DNA of 64,000 nt from Hydractinia symbiolongicarpus (taxonomy: Eukaryota > Cnidaria > Hydrozoa > Anthoathecata > Hydractiniidae), in assembly GCF_029227915.1 (NCBI RefSeq), contig NC_079880.1, positions 24,304,501 to 24,368,500 of the forward strand, given 5' to 3'. The translations under genes were made by a program, and so were the position numbers. Of the stretch, positions 12,705 to 26,000 are shown one piece after another. Within the stretch, counting starts at the first letter, position 1, and every line of letters begins with the position of its first letter. The notes under the pieces are model-generated. The model saw nothing but the letters and a program-made list of their open reading frames with translations, was not told the DNA's origin and ran no database searches.

Positions 12705-15376
12705 AAAATTATTGACATGTGGAACATTTACTACAAGGCGAGTTTTTTTTCTTCGGGAACAGGTAATGGATTGCAAAAGTGCGGAATAATTTGCAATTCG
12801 TTAATACAACCCCCAGTTAACAATTTTTTAAATATCCTTTATTTAACAAATTATGTTATAAAGTAGACACATTGTTTTAGACAGTAGAATAATGGTAGAA
12901 GCAAAGTAGTCGTCTTTTGTACCGACGGCAAAAGTTTCTTCTTTTTTTTTTCAAAATATTGCTCTTTTTATAGATCTGCCACCGCTATGAGTGTATGAAC
13001 ATATCGGCACATTTTAAAATTACAAATTTCTTTCCGCAAAAAGGAAACAGAAAAGCAAAAATACAAAAGAACACTGCTAAAAGTTTCTTCAATTCAAATG
13101 TATTTGTGTAGGTAATCCTGCACACCAGCTTCCCCTGTGCTGCAAAGAAGATGGACAGTAAACAAAGGTCGCGGTTCCACGTCCCACTGGAACCATCGTC
13201 TGTTATAATGAGCAAGTCCTTGTGTTTCTTATCTTTGACAATTATTTTGGAACCAGTGTTTTATTTTGGAACCAGTGTTTCTTATCTTCCTGTTCATTTT
13301 TTTCCTTTTTTTTTCCTTTAAATTTTTTCTGTATAAGATATCACGTATAATCGCCGTTACTGACGGTAATCCTAAAACTTCGGAAGGTTCATTCTCGACC
13401 CAGACTTTTTGAAGGTTTTAATTTCAAAGAGCTCTGGGAAAGAAATTAGGAAAGGTCATATGCAAGTTTACATATACATATATATTTTAGATATGTACGT
13501 TGTTCCTATAATATAATTGATTAAAATAATTCTTATGTGACTTTTCAGTTCGTTTAAATTTGGTATTTACCTTCAGTTGCCTTGGAAATGATGGGCCGAT
13601 AAACCCTTTTACGCGAAGAAACATCTGCTTCCCACACGACTTTTTTCAAGCCTAGAACTTAACATGTGTAAATTGCTGGAGAAGTACAGTGAATGCATGT
13701 TCTAACGTCAAGTTGGAATGACATATTTAGCTTTGTCCTCCACTTTTTTCGTTTTTCCTTTTTTGCAATTGCAGTTCATTCTTTTCGTCCTTCGTTCAAC
13801 TTGTCGCTAAGTGTATCTTAGCGATTTCCCTTATCAGCAAACATGACCAATTAATGCGTTTTAACCTTCCTCTATGAAGGCTTTATATATCGAGATATTT
13901 ATCTTTGTCCTAACATATTCAGTACCCTTCTCTTCTAAGGTATTACTATGTTACTAGCAATACTTTTGCAAAGGCTGTGATAAAGATTTTCTTTTCCTTT
14001 CAAATTGCACTGATGACCACTGCTCCAGATTGTAGCTTTCGCCGCGGAATTTTTTTAGAAATTCTGTAATTAACGTTGACACTATAAGGAGGGTTTGCTT
14101 TTAACAATGTATTGAAAATTCCTTATAGGGTACATCCCTCTACAAGAATTTTCTCAGGAATAGATGAAATCAAGGAGAAACTCTCATAAAAAGCCTCTTT
14201 GTGGCATATAGTTTATAGCGCATTACAAGTTTGAATTTACATCACCTAAAAATGACCTCTCTATAGTGGAACAATGAGTCAGATAGACAATACCTTAAAT
14301 TCAAATTACCTTGCGCCAAGACAAATCAAAGGTAACATAATTTTATTATTGTCGTTGGGCTCTGCCGTTTAAAACAATTTTCACTGTACCCTAATACCAC
14401 AGAACTGGTTTTGAAGCAGTTTAAGCCAACTTGAGAAAACCTCTACAAAGAGGACGCCTTTCTATAGGGGACACTTCCTTTGAAACGAAAGTAAGGGCAA
14501 AAAAGCGCTACTAAATATTGCACAATGTTGAGAACTTAGAAGCGCTTGCCTTAATCTGACGTCCCAAAAGAATGAAACAGTCTTTCTCTCTTAAACTCAA
14601 AAGCATTGCTATACTCTATAAACGCTAGGAGCTGCGACGTATAATAAAGTAATGTGCGCGATGTATAATAAAGTTTGTGCGCGATGTTTTTTTTGTCAGT
14701 AAACAGTGCTAAGTACGTCGTGCTAATTCCACGTTGGTCAAAGAGGGATTTCTTCTATAGGAGCTTCACCCGGCGTCTGACGGTGTTTACTACCTATTTC
14801 CTGGTAAAATAATATTTCTTACATATCTCAATCCATCAATTTTTAAGCAAATGCACGTTAAGTAATTATCGGATTGTGAGGATAATCTGCACACGTGTTC
14901 TAACTCGCTTCGTGTCTGCCACTTCTGGAGACATTTTTGGTGCCGGTCTGTCAGTAATTCGGGGGTTCGTTTTGTCATCATTACCGATTCCGTAGTATAT
15001 ACTCCATTCGATTGTAAAGTGGTACAGAATGCTTTATCAGAAATCTATAGCAAAAATGTTAAATTTGTTGTTTTTTAAAAAGCACTTACTTTTTAAAAAA
15101 TATAGACTGCATTGTTTATAAACCGTTTGTTGATAAAATAAACCGATCGCCACACAAACGAAAAAATAAACAAATCCGTGGTGTTGGGGTCATGGGTCCT
15201 ACTTTTCTATACTGCCAAACGGCATTGTTGCGAAATCGAAATCGAAATAAATACCCCCAGAACGAGACTGTATTGGCTTGGGGCATAATGGCGGTGTTTT
15301 GAGAGAAGGAAAACAAGATTGTTCGTAAAGTGAGTTGCACACTTTTTCATGAATTTAAATGTTATTGGTGAGCTAA
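12705..15376. other. intergenic, upstream of EXT1
   Basis: No convincing gene. 14090-14480 has recurring CCTCTxTAxAG-type motifs (near 14130, 14260, 14445, 14465) that look like a decayed repeat. 15240-15376 is probably the 5' UTR or promoter of EXT1. Confidence 0.4.
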
Positions 15377-18300
15377 ATGCCCCCTTATCGTAAACGAAAT
15401 GTGTATCCAAGAGCCATAGCCGTTGGTGTAGTAATATCATTTGTATTTGCATTTTTATTCTTCATTCTGAAGCTGGAACTTTGGAAGAAGGAAAGTTTAA
15501 GCGTTAGAAAATATGGCAGAAGAACTCAAGATTATATATCCAAAACAACTATATTACGAATCAATAACCACATACAGCAAAGAGATTACTATTTACAATT
15601 TCAAGATTTTAAAAAAGAACCTAACCTAAAATATACACAAAAGAAATGTGAAACTTTGAAAGAGTGTTTTAATTTTGACAAATGTCTTTCTGGATTTTAT
15701 GTTTATGTATATCCTCTCTTAGAAAATGAATTTATTTCCCCTATGTATATTAAGATATTACAGAGTATTAAATCAAGTCAATATTATACTAATGATCCCA
15801 CAAAAGCTTGTATATTTATACTGTCATTGGACACACTAGATCGGGACATTCTCAGTCAAAACTTTGTTAAACATATAAACAAAAAGATTTCCAAATTAGA
15901 GTATTGGAATGGTGGAAAAAACCATCTTATATTTAACTTATTTTCTGGTACATGGCCTAATTATACAGATGAATTATCATTCGATATTGGACATGCTATG
16001 ATTGCAAAGTCATCTTTTTCCCAAGAGACCACACGACAACATTTTGATATCAGTTTTCTTCTATTACCACAAAATCATCCACAACGAATAATAAATTTTA
16101 TTAATAAAACCAATCAACACAATAGCTTAGAAAAAAATGTGGATATATTTCCTGTAAAAAGGAAATATCTTCTAGCGTTCAAAGGAAAACGATATTTGTA
16201 TGGTATTGGGAGTAGGAGTCGAAATATGTTACATGTAATAAATAATAATAAAGATATAGTTTTATTAACAACTTGCAGACATGGAAAAGGTTGGGAGAAA
16301 TATAAAGATGATCGTTGTGATGAGGATAACACAAATTACGATAGGTATATATATGTTGTAACTATATATTCAAAATTTGTGTTGAAGATCCAAGAACAAA
16401 CCAAATGGATTATATAATACAACACAAGTTATTGCATCAAGTTATTGTTTGCAAATATCGTACACCAAGTTTCAGTCCATTAAGTTATTTGTTATATAAG
16501 TACTAGCTGGACCTATACAACAATAAAAAAATTATTATACTTTGAAATGAGAACTCAAAGAAATCTTTTTTTATTTTTGTCCGCTACACTTTAATAGTTC
16601 ATTAATAATAATAAAAATAATGATAATATGATTTTAGATATGACTATGTTGACCTACTAGCAAATTCAACATTCTGTTTGGTTCCAAGAGGTCGCCGTCT
16701 TGGTTCTTTTCGCTTTTTAGAAGCCATGCAATATGGATGTATTCCTGTTCTCCTAAGTAATGGTTGGCAATTACCATTTGAAGAAGTTTTAGATTGGTCC
16801 AAATTTTCTTTAAATATTAATGAAAATATGCTACTTCAATTACCAGACATCATTAGAGGTATATCTGATGATGAAATCCTGGCAAAAAAACAACAAACAA
16901 GGTTCATCTACCATACATATTTTGCATCTGTTGAAAAAATTACACATACAACACTTCAGGTAAAAAGTTGGTGTTAAAAGTTTATTTTTTTCAAGAAACT
17001 TCTGTGCTGTCTATATAATATTTTGAGCTAGGGTATTCTGGAATCACAGATCCTCAGAAATTTCCATGAAGCATACACCACTCTATATCCAGACATGGCA
17101 CATCTTGTCTATTTGTTTAAATACCATGCTTAACTTATCTCATATTATATACCCATCTTGTACTAAGAATGTGCGAAATGACAATCTTGGAAAAAAGTTT
17201 GACCTATATGTTACTTCACAGTGTGCAATAATTTGTTTTAGTGTTGCAAGCTTTGTTAATTTTTTTCCATATACAAAATTAGGATAAGTTACAGTATAAC
17301 ATATATTTTTTGTTATAGGTCTTACGCCGAAGAATCACATCTCACATGCAGCAATCTTATTTAGTTTGGAATACTTCCCCTGGAGCACTGAACATAGATT
17401 ACAGATTTTCAAAGTCGCTTTTAAGCTTTCCATCATATTATTCAATTATGCATACAAAGCCAGTGAAAAAGTTCACAGCTGTCATATTGGCTGTTTCGCC
17501 AGTCTATCGATCATCATCACCATTATTTAACCTGATAAAATCTATCAACCTTTCAAATTATTTAGATCAGGTATATTTGCTTTTCTTTGTGCCTCGATCA
17601 ACATTGTTTAGGACAATAAAATGAAGAAAACTGACTTTTTTGTTGTGTTTAGTAATATACAATGTGGATGTTAAAAGACAACGTGTGATTACAAACTTTT
17701 TACAATTTTTTCAGATCTTAGTTATATGGTTGCCAAATTCAAACATTCCAGATAAAACAAAATGGCCTCGCACAAAAGTTACATTACGGGTTATCCACCC
17801 ACCAAAGAAAGTGAGTCTAATGTTGCTGCTATTTTTTATTGTTTTTGTGGAAAGCATCAAAATCATTTGAGTGAAATTTTTTAATTGATGCAATGATAAT
17901 CTATTTCTGCATAAATATAATAAAAATATAAATATTATTGCGTAAATTGTCTATGCATACTTAAAATCCGTAATAACTGTTTTTGTTGTATATAATTGTT
18001 AATAAATTTAGTCAACCTATTTATCTGATTATTTATCCGGTCAGGCTAAAAGAGGATAGCCACAGGCAATTATTTTTGTCTTTGTTGTTGTAACAGAGAT
18101 TAAGGATTTAGTTTCTATGAAATCAGTACTATGCTTATTGATGGCTGTAATTAAAAGAAATGAATCAAATATCCTGTAATAGTATAGTAAATCTAAGCTC
18201 AAAAACTATATAAAAAGTTGTGTGTTTTGTCAATTAAAATTTTAACAAGAATGAAACTTTCTCTTATATTAGTTTGTTCAAATTACAGTTTTGTGTTAAA

Positions 18301-21300
18301 GACGCCAAAATTTGTTGAAAAAATTTTTTGTTATAATAACTGTAGCTTGTGTTTTAAAGTTGTTGCACACCTAGACCACCCACACCACCACTCACCTCAG
18401 TAGATCATAAATTACTATTTTTAATAATTCGTGCAACATTTTACAGGCTAAAAACCAGTAATGCTTCCTAGGCTTAAAAATGCTACAAAACAAAAATTTT
18501 GGGAGAAATTCAAACTTAATCTTTAACTATTTTTGGATTTTTCTTTTATACTTCTCCATTTCTGAATCTATTATAGATTGAAGTGTAATTTTACATCTAT
18601 ATGAATGCCGCATAACATACGTAAAAAGCTTTGAATGTCTAAAATGAATACTTATCAAATGTTTCTTAGTTTTGTTGCATTCCAATATCTTTCAAGAAAA
18701 AAGTGATTGTTTAAAATTGTTGAAGTAGTAATGTATTAAAGTAAAAAACATGTGAAATTTTTGTGAGTTTATTGTCCGTTTTGAAAAACTATTTCCAATT
18801 GTGAAATGGTTTAAAAAACAATCAAGCAAGCACTGTCAAATTTTTTCGAATAAATTAGTAGTTTCCTTACAATCTGGCCCAATTCTTCTTTTGACGTCTG
18901 TAATTGTTCTTATTTTAAGTGTCAATATAATAATTTTATTAGCAGGAGTAACTATAGTGAAAGGATCATGCGTTTGATCTAGACCGGTCCAGTGGCTGAA
19001 AATAATGTATTTTCATAACCATAAAAGTAAAATTTATACAGGAAAAAAGAGAATAGTTTTTCGGGAATCTAAATTTAAAAATCCTGAATATATTGCTAAG
19101 CAACTGCAGGTTCTTTGTGCTAACTGTCGATAGTATATTTTAATTTCTAGACGATGAATGCCAGATTCATCAGTATTGGTTTGTTAAAAAAAGATTTGGT
19201 TAACACTGATGCTGTGTTTATGTTTGATGAAGATGTTGTCATTAACACATCCGAGGTAGGTCTAATCCATCTGATGCTGTGTTTATGTTTGTTGAAGATG
19301 TTGTCATTAACACATTCGAGGTAGGTCTGATCCATCTGATGTTGTGTTTTTGTTTGTTAAAGATGTTGTCAGTACCATATCCGAGGTAGGTCTAATTCAT
19401 CTGATGTTGTGTTTATGTTTGTTGAAGATGTTGTCATTAACACATTCGGGGTAGGTCTGATCCATCTGATGTTGTGTTTTTGTTTGTTAAAGATGTTGTC
19501 AGTACCATATCCGAGGTAGGTCTGATCCATCTGATGTTGTGTTTTGAAGATGTTGTCATTAACACAACTGGGGTAGATCTATTTCATCTCAGTGTGGAGA
19601 TAAAAATTATTGTCTTTTGATGCAGTTTGTTCTGAATTTTGATAAGCATGTTGTTGAATTGAAGGAAAGTAATATTGAAATCCATTTAGCATCATGTGGC
19701 GAAATACAAGGAATATTATTTTCTTTGGAGTTTGAATAGTGCATGTTGAATATCCTAGCAAATGCTGGGATCTGTCGTTTGCCCTGAAAGGTCCTGGAAT
19801 GGGAAGGCTATGTTATTGTTTTATTAGAAACTATGTAGAAGCAACCAAACACTATGCAACAGGTCACCAATCATTTAACCCTGTTGTATCAAGGCACAAC
19901 TTTGAATAAATGTTTCGTTTTATTTTAACCACGCCCAGCTCACGTTTTACAATAAAATTGTTCAGTTTGTTCCTAGACTAACGATTTAAAACATTTGTTA
20001 TTATGTTTTTAGATTGACTTTGTCTTCTCTGTTTGGTATTCTAACCCATCACGGTTAGTTGGTTTCTCCCCCGAGTCTCATTACATGGACGCGTCACAAG
20101 AAGCACCACGGTGGAGGTATACGTCGAAACAAATAAATCAATTCTCAATGATTCGAACAACATGCGCCATCTTTCACAAGTATGTTCGGTCGGTAGTTTT
20201 TAACACTTATTGTTTTTCGTAGCAGCGTCTTTAATGGATGGATGTGAGTATATGGAAATTATTAAGCTGCAGGTGGTACCGTGAAACCGTTATTTTTTCA
20301 AAAAGTAACAATTGCTTTTAAATGCGTTTACTTCCTGAACTAGTGTTTCTAAATAACCAAATTTAAAAGACTTTTTGTCAGTCTCGATAAGTAAAATTTT
20401 GTCTGCTTTTTCTGTTATTTTTTTCAACAAGAAACGAAGGGAGGCTTATTAGACCATGAGTTGTTTCTAAAAGACAGCTTGTCAATGGAATTATATTTAC
20501 TTACGTCACTCATAATAAGATGACTGTTGACGTCAAAGGTGGTGGAAAATTAGAAAAAAAGTAAATTGTGCTGTGTTTCACATGCGCAGTCATCAAAACA
20601 ATGTCAAAATGTTGTTACAAGCAATTGAGATGAGAAGAAAATACAGTTGACCCATATTAACCGCCCTGTTCAGTTGATAACAGGATTTATAAAATAATTG
20701 TACCCCTATTAACCGCCCTATACAGTTGATAGCAGGCATTAATGGATAATTAAAGTTCTATTAACCGCCTTTAGTGTTTGTTAAAGAGAGTCGCTTAAAA
20801 TATTTTATTTAAAGCATAAACAGGGTGGGAAGCTAAATGGTTCGTCTTCTTAAGCGATTAAGAGCTTGAAGATAAAAGAGCTGGTCAATAGAAGAAAATA
20901 CAGCACTTAATATTCACCTTCTGACACTATATTCTTTTTAACTCCGCCAGTCCAGAAGACTTGGCTTTTTATGTGAACTTTCAACCTTTCCAACGTCATA
21001 TATAAAGATGAGGTTTTTTGATAACGTTTTGTGTGTTGCACGTGATTAGGATCTAAACCTCGATAATTATTGCTAGTTAGAGAACATCGTAAGAAATTGA
21101 TTTTAAGTTTCGTATCCATGGAATCACGTGGGAATAAAAACACGTAAAAAATAAAAAAACGAAAAGTTGTGAATAAACTTGAGAATTCATTCATGTGTTT
21201 TGTTTTGTTTTGATTTTTTGACGGAATGTGCTATTTTTTCTGAATTGATTTTAATGTTGTAGTGGGAAGGCGAGTTTTTATTTACTCGCTACATCAAATA

Positions 21301-22306
21301 AAACACAAGTGCGAGGTCGAAAAGATAAAAGAACGAGATTATTATCGTAGGTCGGTTAAGCATTTACAACTGAAACTCCATTCAGCCAGATGATAAAGAG
21401 ATTATCAGAAACGTGAAAGTTTGTTTTGCAGTCTCGCCGATTATGAGAAAATGATCTTAACTATGTACAAGTGTGTCTATGAACGTTATCATCAAGCTAT
21501 ACACAGGGAGAATTTTAAACATTTATGTCTTTCCTCACGCCTTTATGTGGAATGTCTTTTTTGCCGAGGCAGAAAACTGTAATGCCATCGATATTATGGG
21601 TTTTTCTGACCTATGTTTTTTTGCAAAAAAAAAAAATGGTATTAATGTGACGGTCAATTTTTTCTTAATTTTCTATTTGTACTAATAAGCCTCGGTTTCA
21701 ATTAGGACAAAATTAAAACACCTGTTGTAACAGAATGTTTGTTTGCTGTATGAATCCCATGATTTGACATTTATCAACTTTCAGGTGAGGATTTCAAAAA
21801 TCGCATTCATTTCGTTTGAAAAAGTTAAAAAATGGCAGCGGTACATTAAAGAAAACTAATTCGGGAAAGGTGTATTATAGAATGTGATGTCCAATAATTT
21901 TGAATTTAAATATCAACCATGTGAAATTCTATCAATCGCACCTTTTTTATTTAGATATTACAGCTATCTTTACACTATGAAGCCTCGACCAGGTTTACAC
22001 GAGCTTGTCGAACGTGAAAAAACATGCGAATCGCTCGCCATGAATTTTTTAATCAGCAAACACACGAACCAACCACCAATTAAAGTTGCGCATTCTTCGC
22101 AGTTTAAAGATGGCGCGCATTTGAAAGCGCGCCTACAAACTGTGTTTACACCTCAACAACTTTTAGAAACAAAAGAGAGATGTTTTGGCGAGTTAATTGA
22201 AATATTTGACGGGTTACCCTTGCTGCATTCAAAAATTGCTATGAATCCTGTCCTGTATAAAGATCCCGTCTCGATAAGTAGGAAAAAGTACAGGACGTTG
22301 GAGTAG
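15377..22306 (+). CDS. EXT1: Exostosin-1, heparan sulfate co-polymerase
   Basis: Type II Golgi/ER membrane glycosyltransferase that, with EXT2, extends heparan sulfate with alternating GlcA and GlcNAc. Seven exons join in phase: 15377-16344, 16638-16959, 17319-17570, 17715-17810, 19151-19255, 20013-20179, 21955-22306. They encode about 753 residues, close to the family length (about 746 in human). Residues about 14-36 form the membrane anchor. The GT47 exostosin domain follows, with CLSGFYVYVYP, TTCRHGKGWEKYKDDRCD and, across the first junction, RYDYVDLLANSTFCLVPRGR then RLGSFRFLEAMQYG. The C-terminal GT64 domain has WNTSPGALNIDYRFSKS, the metal-binding D-E-D of FMFDEDVVINTSE (residues about 572-574), QAPRW-like RWRYTSKQINQFSM, PPIKVAHSSQFK and the terminal DPVSISRKKYR. 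The start ATG is the first in the frame and precedes the anchor. A possible AATAAA signal lies at 22329-22334. Exon 5 is followed directly by a 65-bp tandem array. Confidence 0.96.
19208..19590 (+). repeat. 65-bp tandem array derived from EXT1 exon 5 and its donor site
   Basis: Units start at 19208, 19273, 19338, 19403, 19468 and 19533; the last is truncated. The first unit is the end of EXT1 exon 5 (from GATGCTGTGTTTATGTTTG) plus the GTAGGT donor and 10 nt of intron. Later units repeat coding sequence and donor. Units 2 and 4, and units 3 and 5, are most alike, so a 130-bp dimer was copied. Since 65 is not a multiple of 3, the units cannot be read through as extra protein repeats. Confidence 0.93.
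20650..20775 (+). repeat. short tandem repeat, about 52-bp period, three degenerate units
   Basis: TATTAACCGCCCT with CAGTTGATAACAGG recurs at about 20650, 20702 and 20754. It lies in the last intron of EXT1. Confidence 0.6.
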
Positions 22307-22334
22307 GTCAGTTTGGATGAGCAAGTTAAATAAA

Positions 22335-25099
22335 TACTTGATTAGAATTTGAGATGGGCTTTTATATTGTCGGAGGTTGTTTCAGAAGCTACCTATAGTC
22401 TTGATATAGCTACAGTAAATTCTTATCCAACTCGTCTAAGCTGAACAGTTCTTATGAGTAATAAATGAAATATAGTTATTGTTATATAGATAGATATACA
22501 ACATGCACCCCAATAAGTATTTGTAACAAAGATTGGATCTGTTTATACATAAAGTTACCGTTCTATTTTTATGCTTCCAGGACATGCATCGCTAAAAAAG
22601 TAAAAAGAAACCTTGGGTTTCTGTAAATTAATACATTTCTTTCAAAAGTTATTCTAAGTTTAAAATGAAAGAACCGATTTATTTTACTGCAACCTCAAAA
22701 CCTTGCGTTTATTTTCGCTTCTTGTTTCGTTTATTAACCACGTACCTAACTGGACAATGAAAGGTTGACCCTGCAATTTTTTGCGATTGATTTCATCCGG
22801 GTAACTTTTGTGTTTTAAATTTGCGGCTTGAAATGTTCCCCTAAATTATCCGTTTTTTCTGCAGAAATTTAGTAATGTGGAGCTTTGTTTCCTCCGTTCT
22901 TATTGGCTAGTTACTTCTGCAGAAATAACCATTGCTATCGGTATTATTACGTTCTATTTTGTTCTATATTTTTTTGTTATTTATACGTATATATAAACGT
23001 TGTTTTGTTGTTAAATTTACTTTTTGTTTTGTTTTTTTGGTAAGGTATTTTTGCTGTGTGTATGTGAAACCGTTCAATTGGGCGAGATCTCATTTTGTGA
23101 ACAATTTTACAGTACATGCCAGATTTGGTAACTGCTCCACGTAATGTCGCGGCGTCTTAATTAAGATCAGTGCAGTATTAACGCGGGTAAAAAGCATGCG
23201 TTCAATTTATCGATTGAGAGGGGAGAAAATACAATTATGGAAATGTTTTGATTCACTCATACAAGAGCCACTACTCATCAATTTCTTTTGACGGATTATT
23301 AGACACCTGCGCTTAATTTTGGGTAGATAAAAGGTTATATTTTTACTCATTTGGCTTGCAGGAAAGAATATACAGAATATAGACTGTTCACGCACAGTCG
23401 AGGGACCAAAAGTTATACAAAAGATATATATTGATTTACTCAAAGAAGGTGTACGTCTATCCAGGTGGAGAAAATTATTTAGAGGTAAAATTTCACCATA
23501 AATGCACAATATGAATTTTTTAAATTGAAACGTCACAAAAAAGGAGAACTTGTTTTTCCTCTTGCATTGCTAGTCCCATTTTTCATGTGAAATGTGCTTT
23601 GGTCAGCATATTTTGTTTTATTTCCCTAAATTCAGGGGTAAAAGTGAAAGATGTTGTCAAGGGAAATTTAATGAGATATTAATAATAAATTGTTTAAAAT
23701 TCCGAGAAAATGGAAGAGTTTTTTATAAATACATTTTACTTTCTCTTTTTTGCTGCAATTTGGAATAACAGAAGGTACTTGGTAAATTTATTTATTTATT
23801 ATTATCATTGTTTTTTTTATTTTTTATTTTTTTTACAAATTTTGTAGTTTTTATATTATGTTTTATCTCTTCTCATATGCTTTTTACGATGTTTGTTGTT
23901 GTCGTTCTTGTGTCTGTGCTTGGTTGATTTATTCATAAACATCAACTTCGTAAGAACAGCATCTCGCAAGTTGTATTTGCATACCTTAGTCGATCTTGTT
24001 TTAAGTATTCTAATTTTAGCGGGAAAATGTATTCGCAAATTTCGCTTTCTTATCTATTTCGAAAAATTAAGTTTTCACCAAATATTTTTAAGGGCACTTA
24101 ATTTGCGAGTATTAGACGCAAGCCGCGAAGATTTTATCATATATCAGTGTGTCCAATCTGTCAGGAAATTGTAAGTAATATTAAAAATAATCGCAAAATG
24201 TCAAGACAATTTGGCCGTTTTGTGAAAATATCAGAAATTTTAAATTTTCCACTAACCTTCCGTAATGCATAAGCTTTTTATTTTGATATCACGTTTTTTT
24301 CAATGTTAGTTTTTAGCCAACATGTTTCATAACCAATGACTTTAATAACTGATATATTTTTGTTCAATGTTTTGCATTTTCATCCGTTGTTTTTGTTTTT
24401 TTTTCTACTTTGAGCAGTCAGCTAGTTCACCAGCCATAACTGTTCGAAAAAGTAGAGCAGAAAATTCGAAAATGTCAGGAGTTTTATTTAGTAAAGGTCT
24501 CCTCAATACCTTTTTCTATAAAATATTTCATAACACAAAAGTATTTGTAGAGTTCAATGTTTTAAATTGTTTTGAGTGAACAGATTGTTTGCTTTACACG
24601 TGTCATTCATGCACTTTGTCCAATCGACCCCTGTTGACCGTAGAAAGTATTGCATTAAGTCACGTGACTTTACTGCGCACATCATTAAAAAAGAATCCGT
24701 GTTGTAGTCACACTCACGAGAATTTTCTTGTAACTGTTTTTATGACGGAGTAACCTACAAAACATGCAGGTTTTAACTGCAAGTGTTTTTACAAACTGTG
24801 TAATGATTTACAAACTTCTTATTACTTGAGATCTTTGACTTGAGTTTTTATCATTTTACAAAAATAACAAAAACTCCCGTATCAACAAGAAGCGAAGTAA
24901 AAAGATGTGATTTACAAGACGCAACTGTGAAAGATTTGTTTTTACATCAGTTGCATGTCGGTCGGCTTACATGGAATACAAATAAAATTTTATTGAAATA
25001 AAACAGGCTGCAGTACGTGTACGTGCAGTATTACATTTTGATCACTATCATTGAACAGGATACCCCCTTTGAAACCACTGACCGATGCTACCGTAAGCG
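22335..25099. other. intergenic, no gene seen
   Basis: Low-complexity AT-rich sequence between EXT1 and the retrotransposon. The ORFs here are short and show no recognisable domain. Confidence 0.5.
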
Positions 25100-25178
25100 T
25101 TTAAAGACCGGGTCATTAAAGGGTTCATGAGCCGTTATTGCGGAGTGGCCGCTATAAAGTCCCCTGAGAACGAGGTTG
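25100..25178. repeat. short palindromic repeat, GTTCCCAGG family, diverged copy
   Basis: Contains TCATGAGCCGTTATTGCGGAGTGGCCGC-type core sequence and ends CCCCTGAGAACGAGGTTG. This matches the core and right end of the copies at 42852, 44045 and 49022. The left end is degraded. Confidence 0.5.
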
Positions 25179-25632
25179 ATGTAAACTTGTTTCGTTGGTC
25201 CCGGGACGAAGTTGGAGGCTTGTTGAGAAAAGAAGAAGCGTAGATCGACCATATCAGAAGGCTTTGTGCCAGTCAAAGAATTTATTTATTTTTTATAAAC
25301 ATAACTTACTAGTTTGCCATCAGACCCAGAGGGCTTCTTTTGTTTCGATTGATATTATCTGGCCGCCCAAAATTGAAAAAATAAAAGTCCTTGAAACAAA
25401 ATTGCCTTTCGTACGGAAATGGGCGCTTATTTTAATTGAGGGTGCAGGGGTCCGGATATACAAATATTCGTGTGAGGTATAATTTGTTGTGATTGTTTTT
25501 TACTAAACACAAATGTAAAAAAAGCTGCTTTGATACGAACAATATGTTATCTAACTTTTCCGGCTTGACTTCTTCTTCCTAATTTCAGATGCGTTTGTTA
25601 GAAATCAAGCGTTTTTCTGTTGTTTTTTACAC

Positions 25633-25672
25633 CTTGGAGGAAAGAATACGGATCTGTATTCTTTCCTCCAAG
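25633..25672. repeat. perfect 17-bp hairpin with 6-nt loop
   Basis: The arm CTTGGAGGAAAGAATAC (25633-25649) is followed by GGATCT and then the exact reverse complement (25656-25672). Confidence 0.85.
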
Positions 25673-26000
25673 TTTACACCCAGTGCCACTGCTACCTTAT
25701 ATCGAAACAGGAACACCTAAGAAATTGATATTACAACTGTTCGCCTATTTCATTTAATTATATCAAATTTCACTCGTACGACAAACACATTTGCCATAAA
25801 AAGAACTACCAAGAAGAACCCCATTCCCTGCGCTCTCCTCTTTTTTCCCAATTTGAAACGTAAAAGTAAATCAATGCTCAGGTACAATTTGCCACAACAG
25901 ACGAATAACATGGATAACAGTTATTGTTGTTTTTTGCGACTTTAGTAGATTTTTCCTATCATGGTTTTTAGCGGAAACTCGTGACAACACCAGCAACAAC

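Noticed and set aside
14790-14981. Minus-strand 63-codon ORF upstream of EXT1
   Set aside because: No recognisable domain; consistent with a chance frame.
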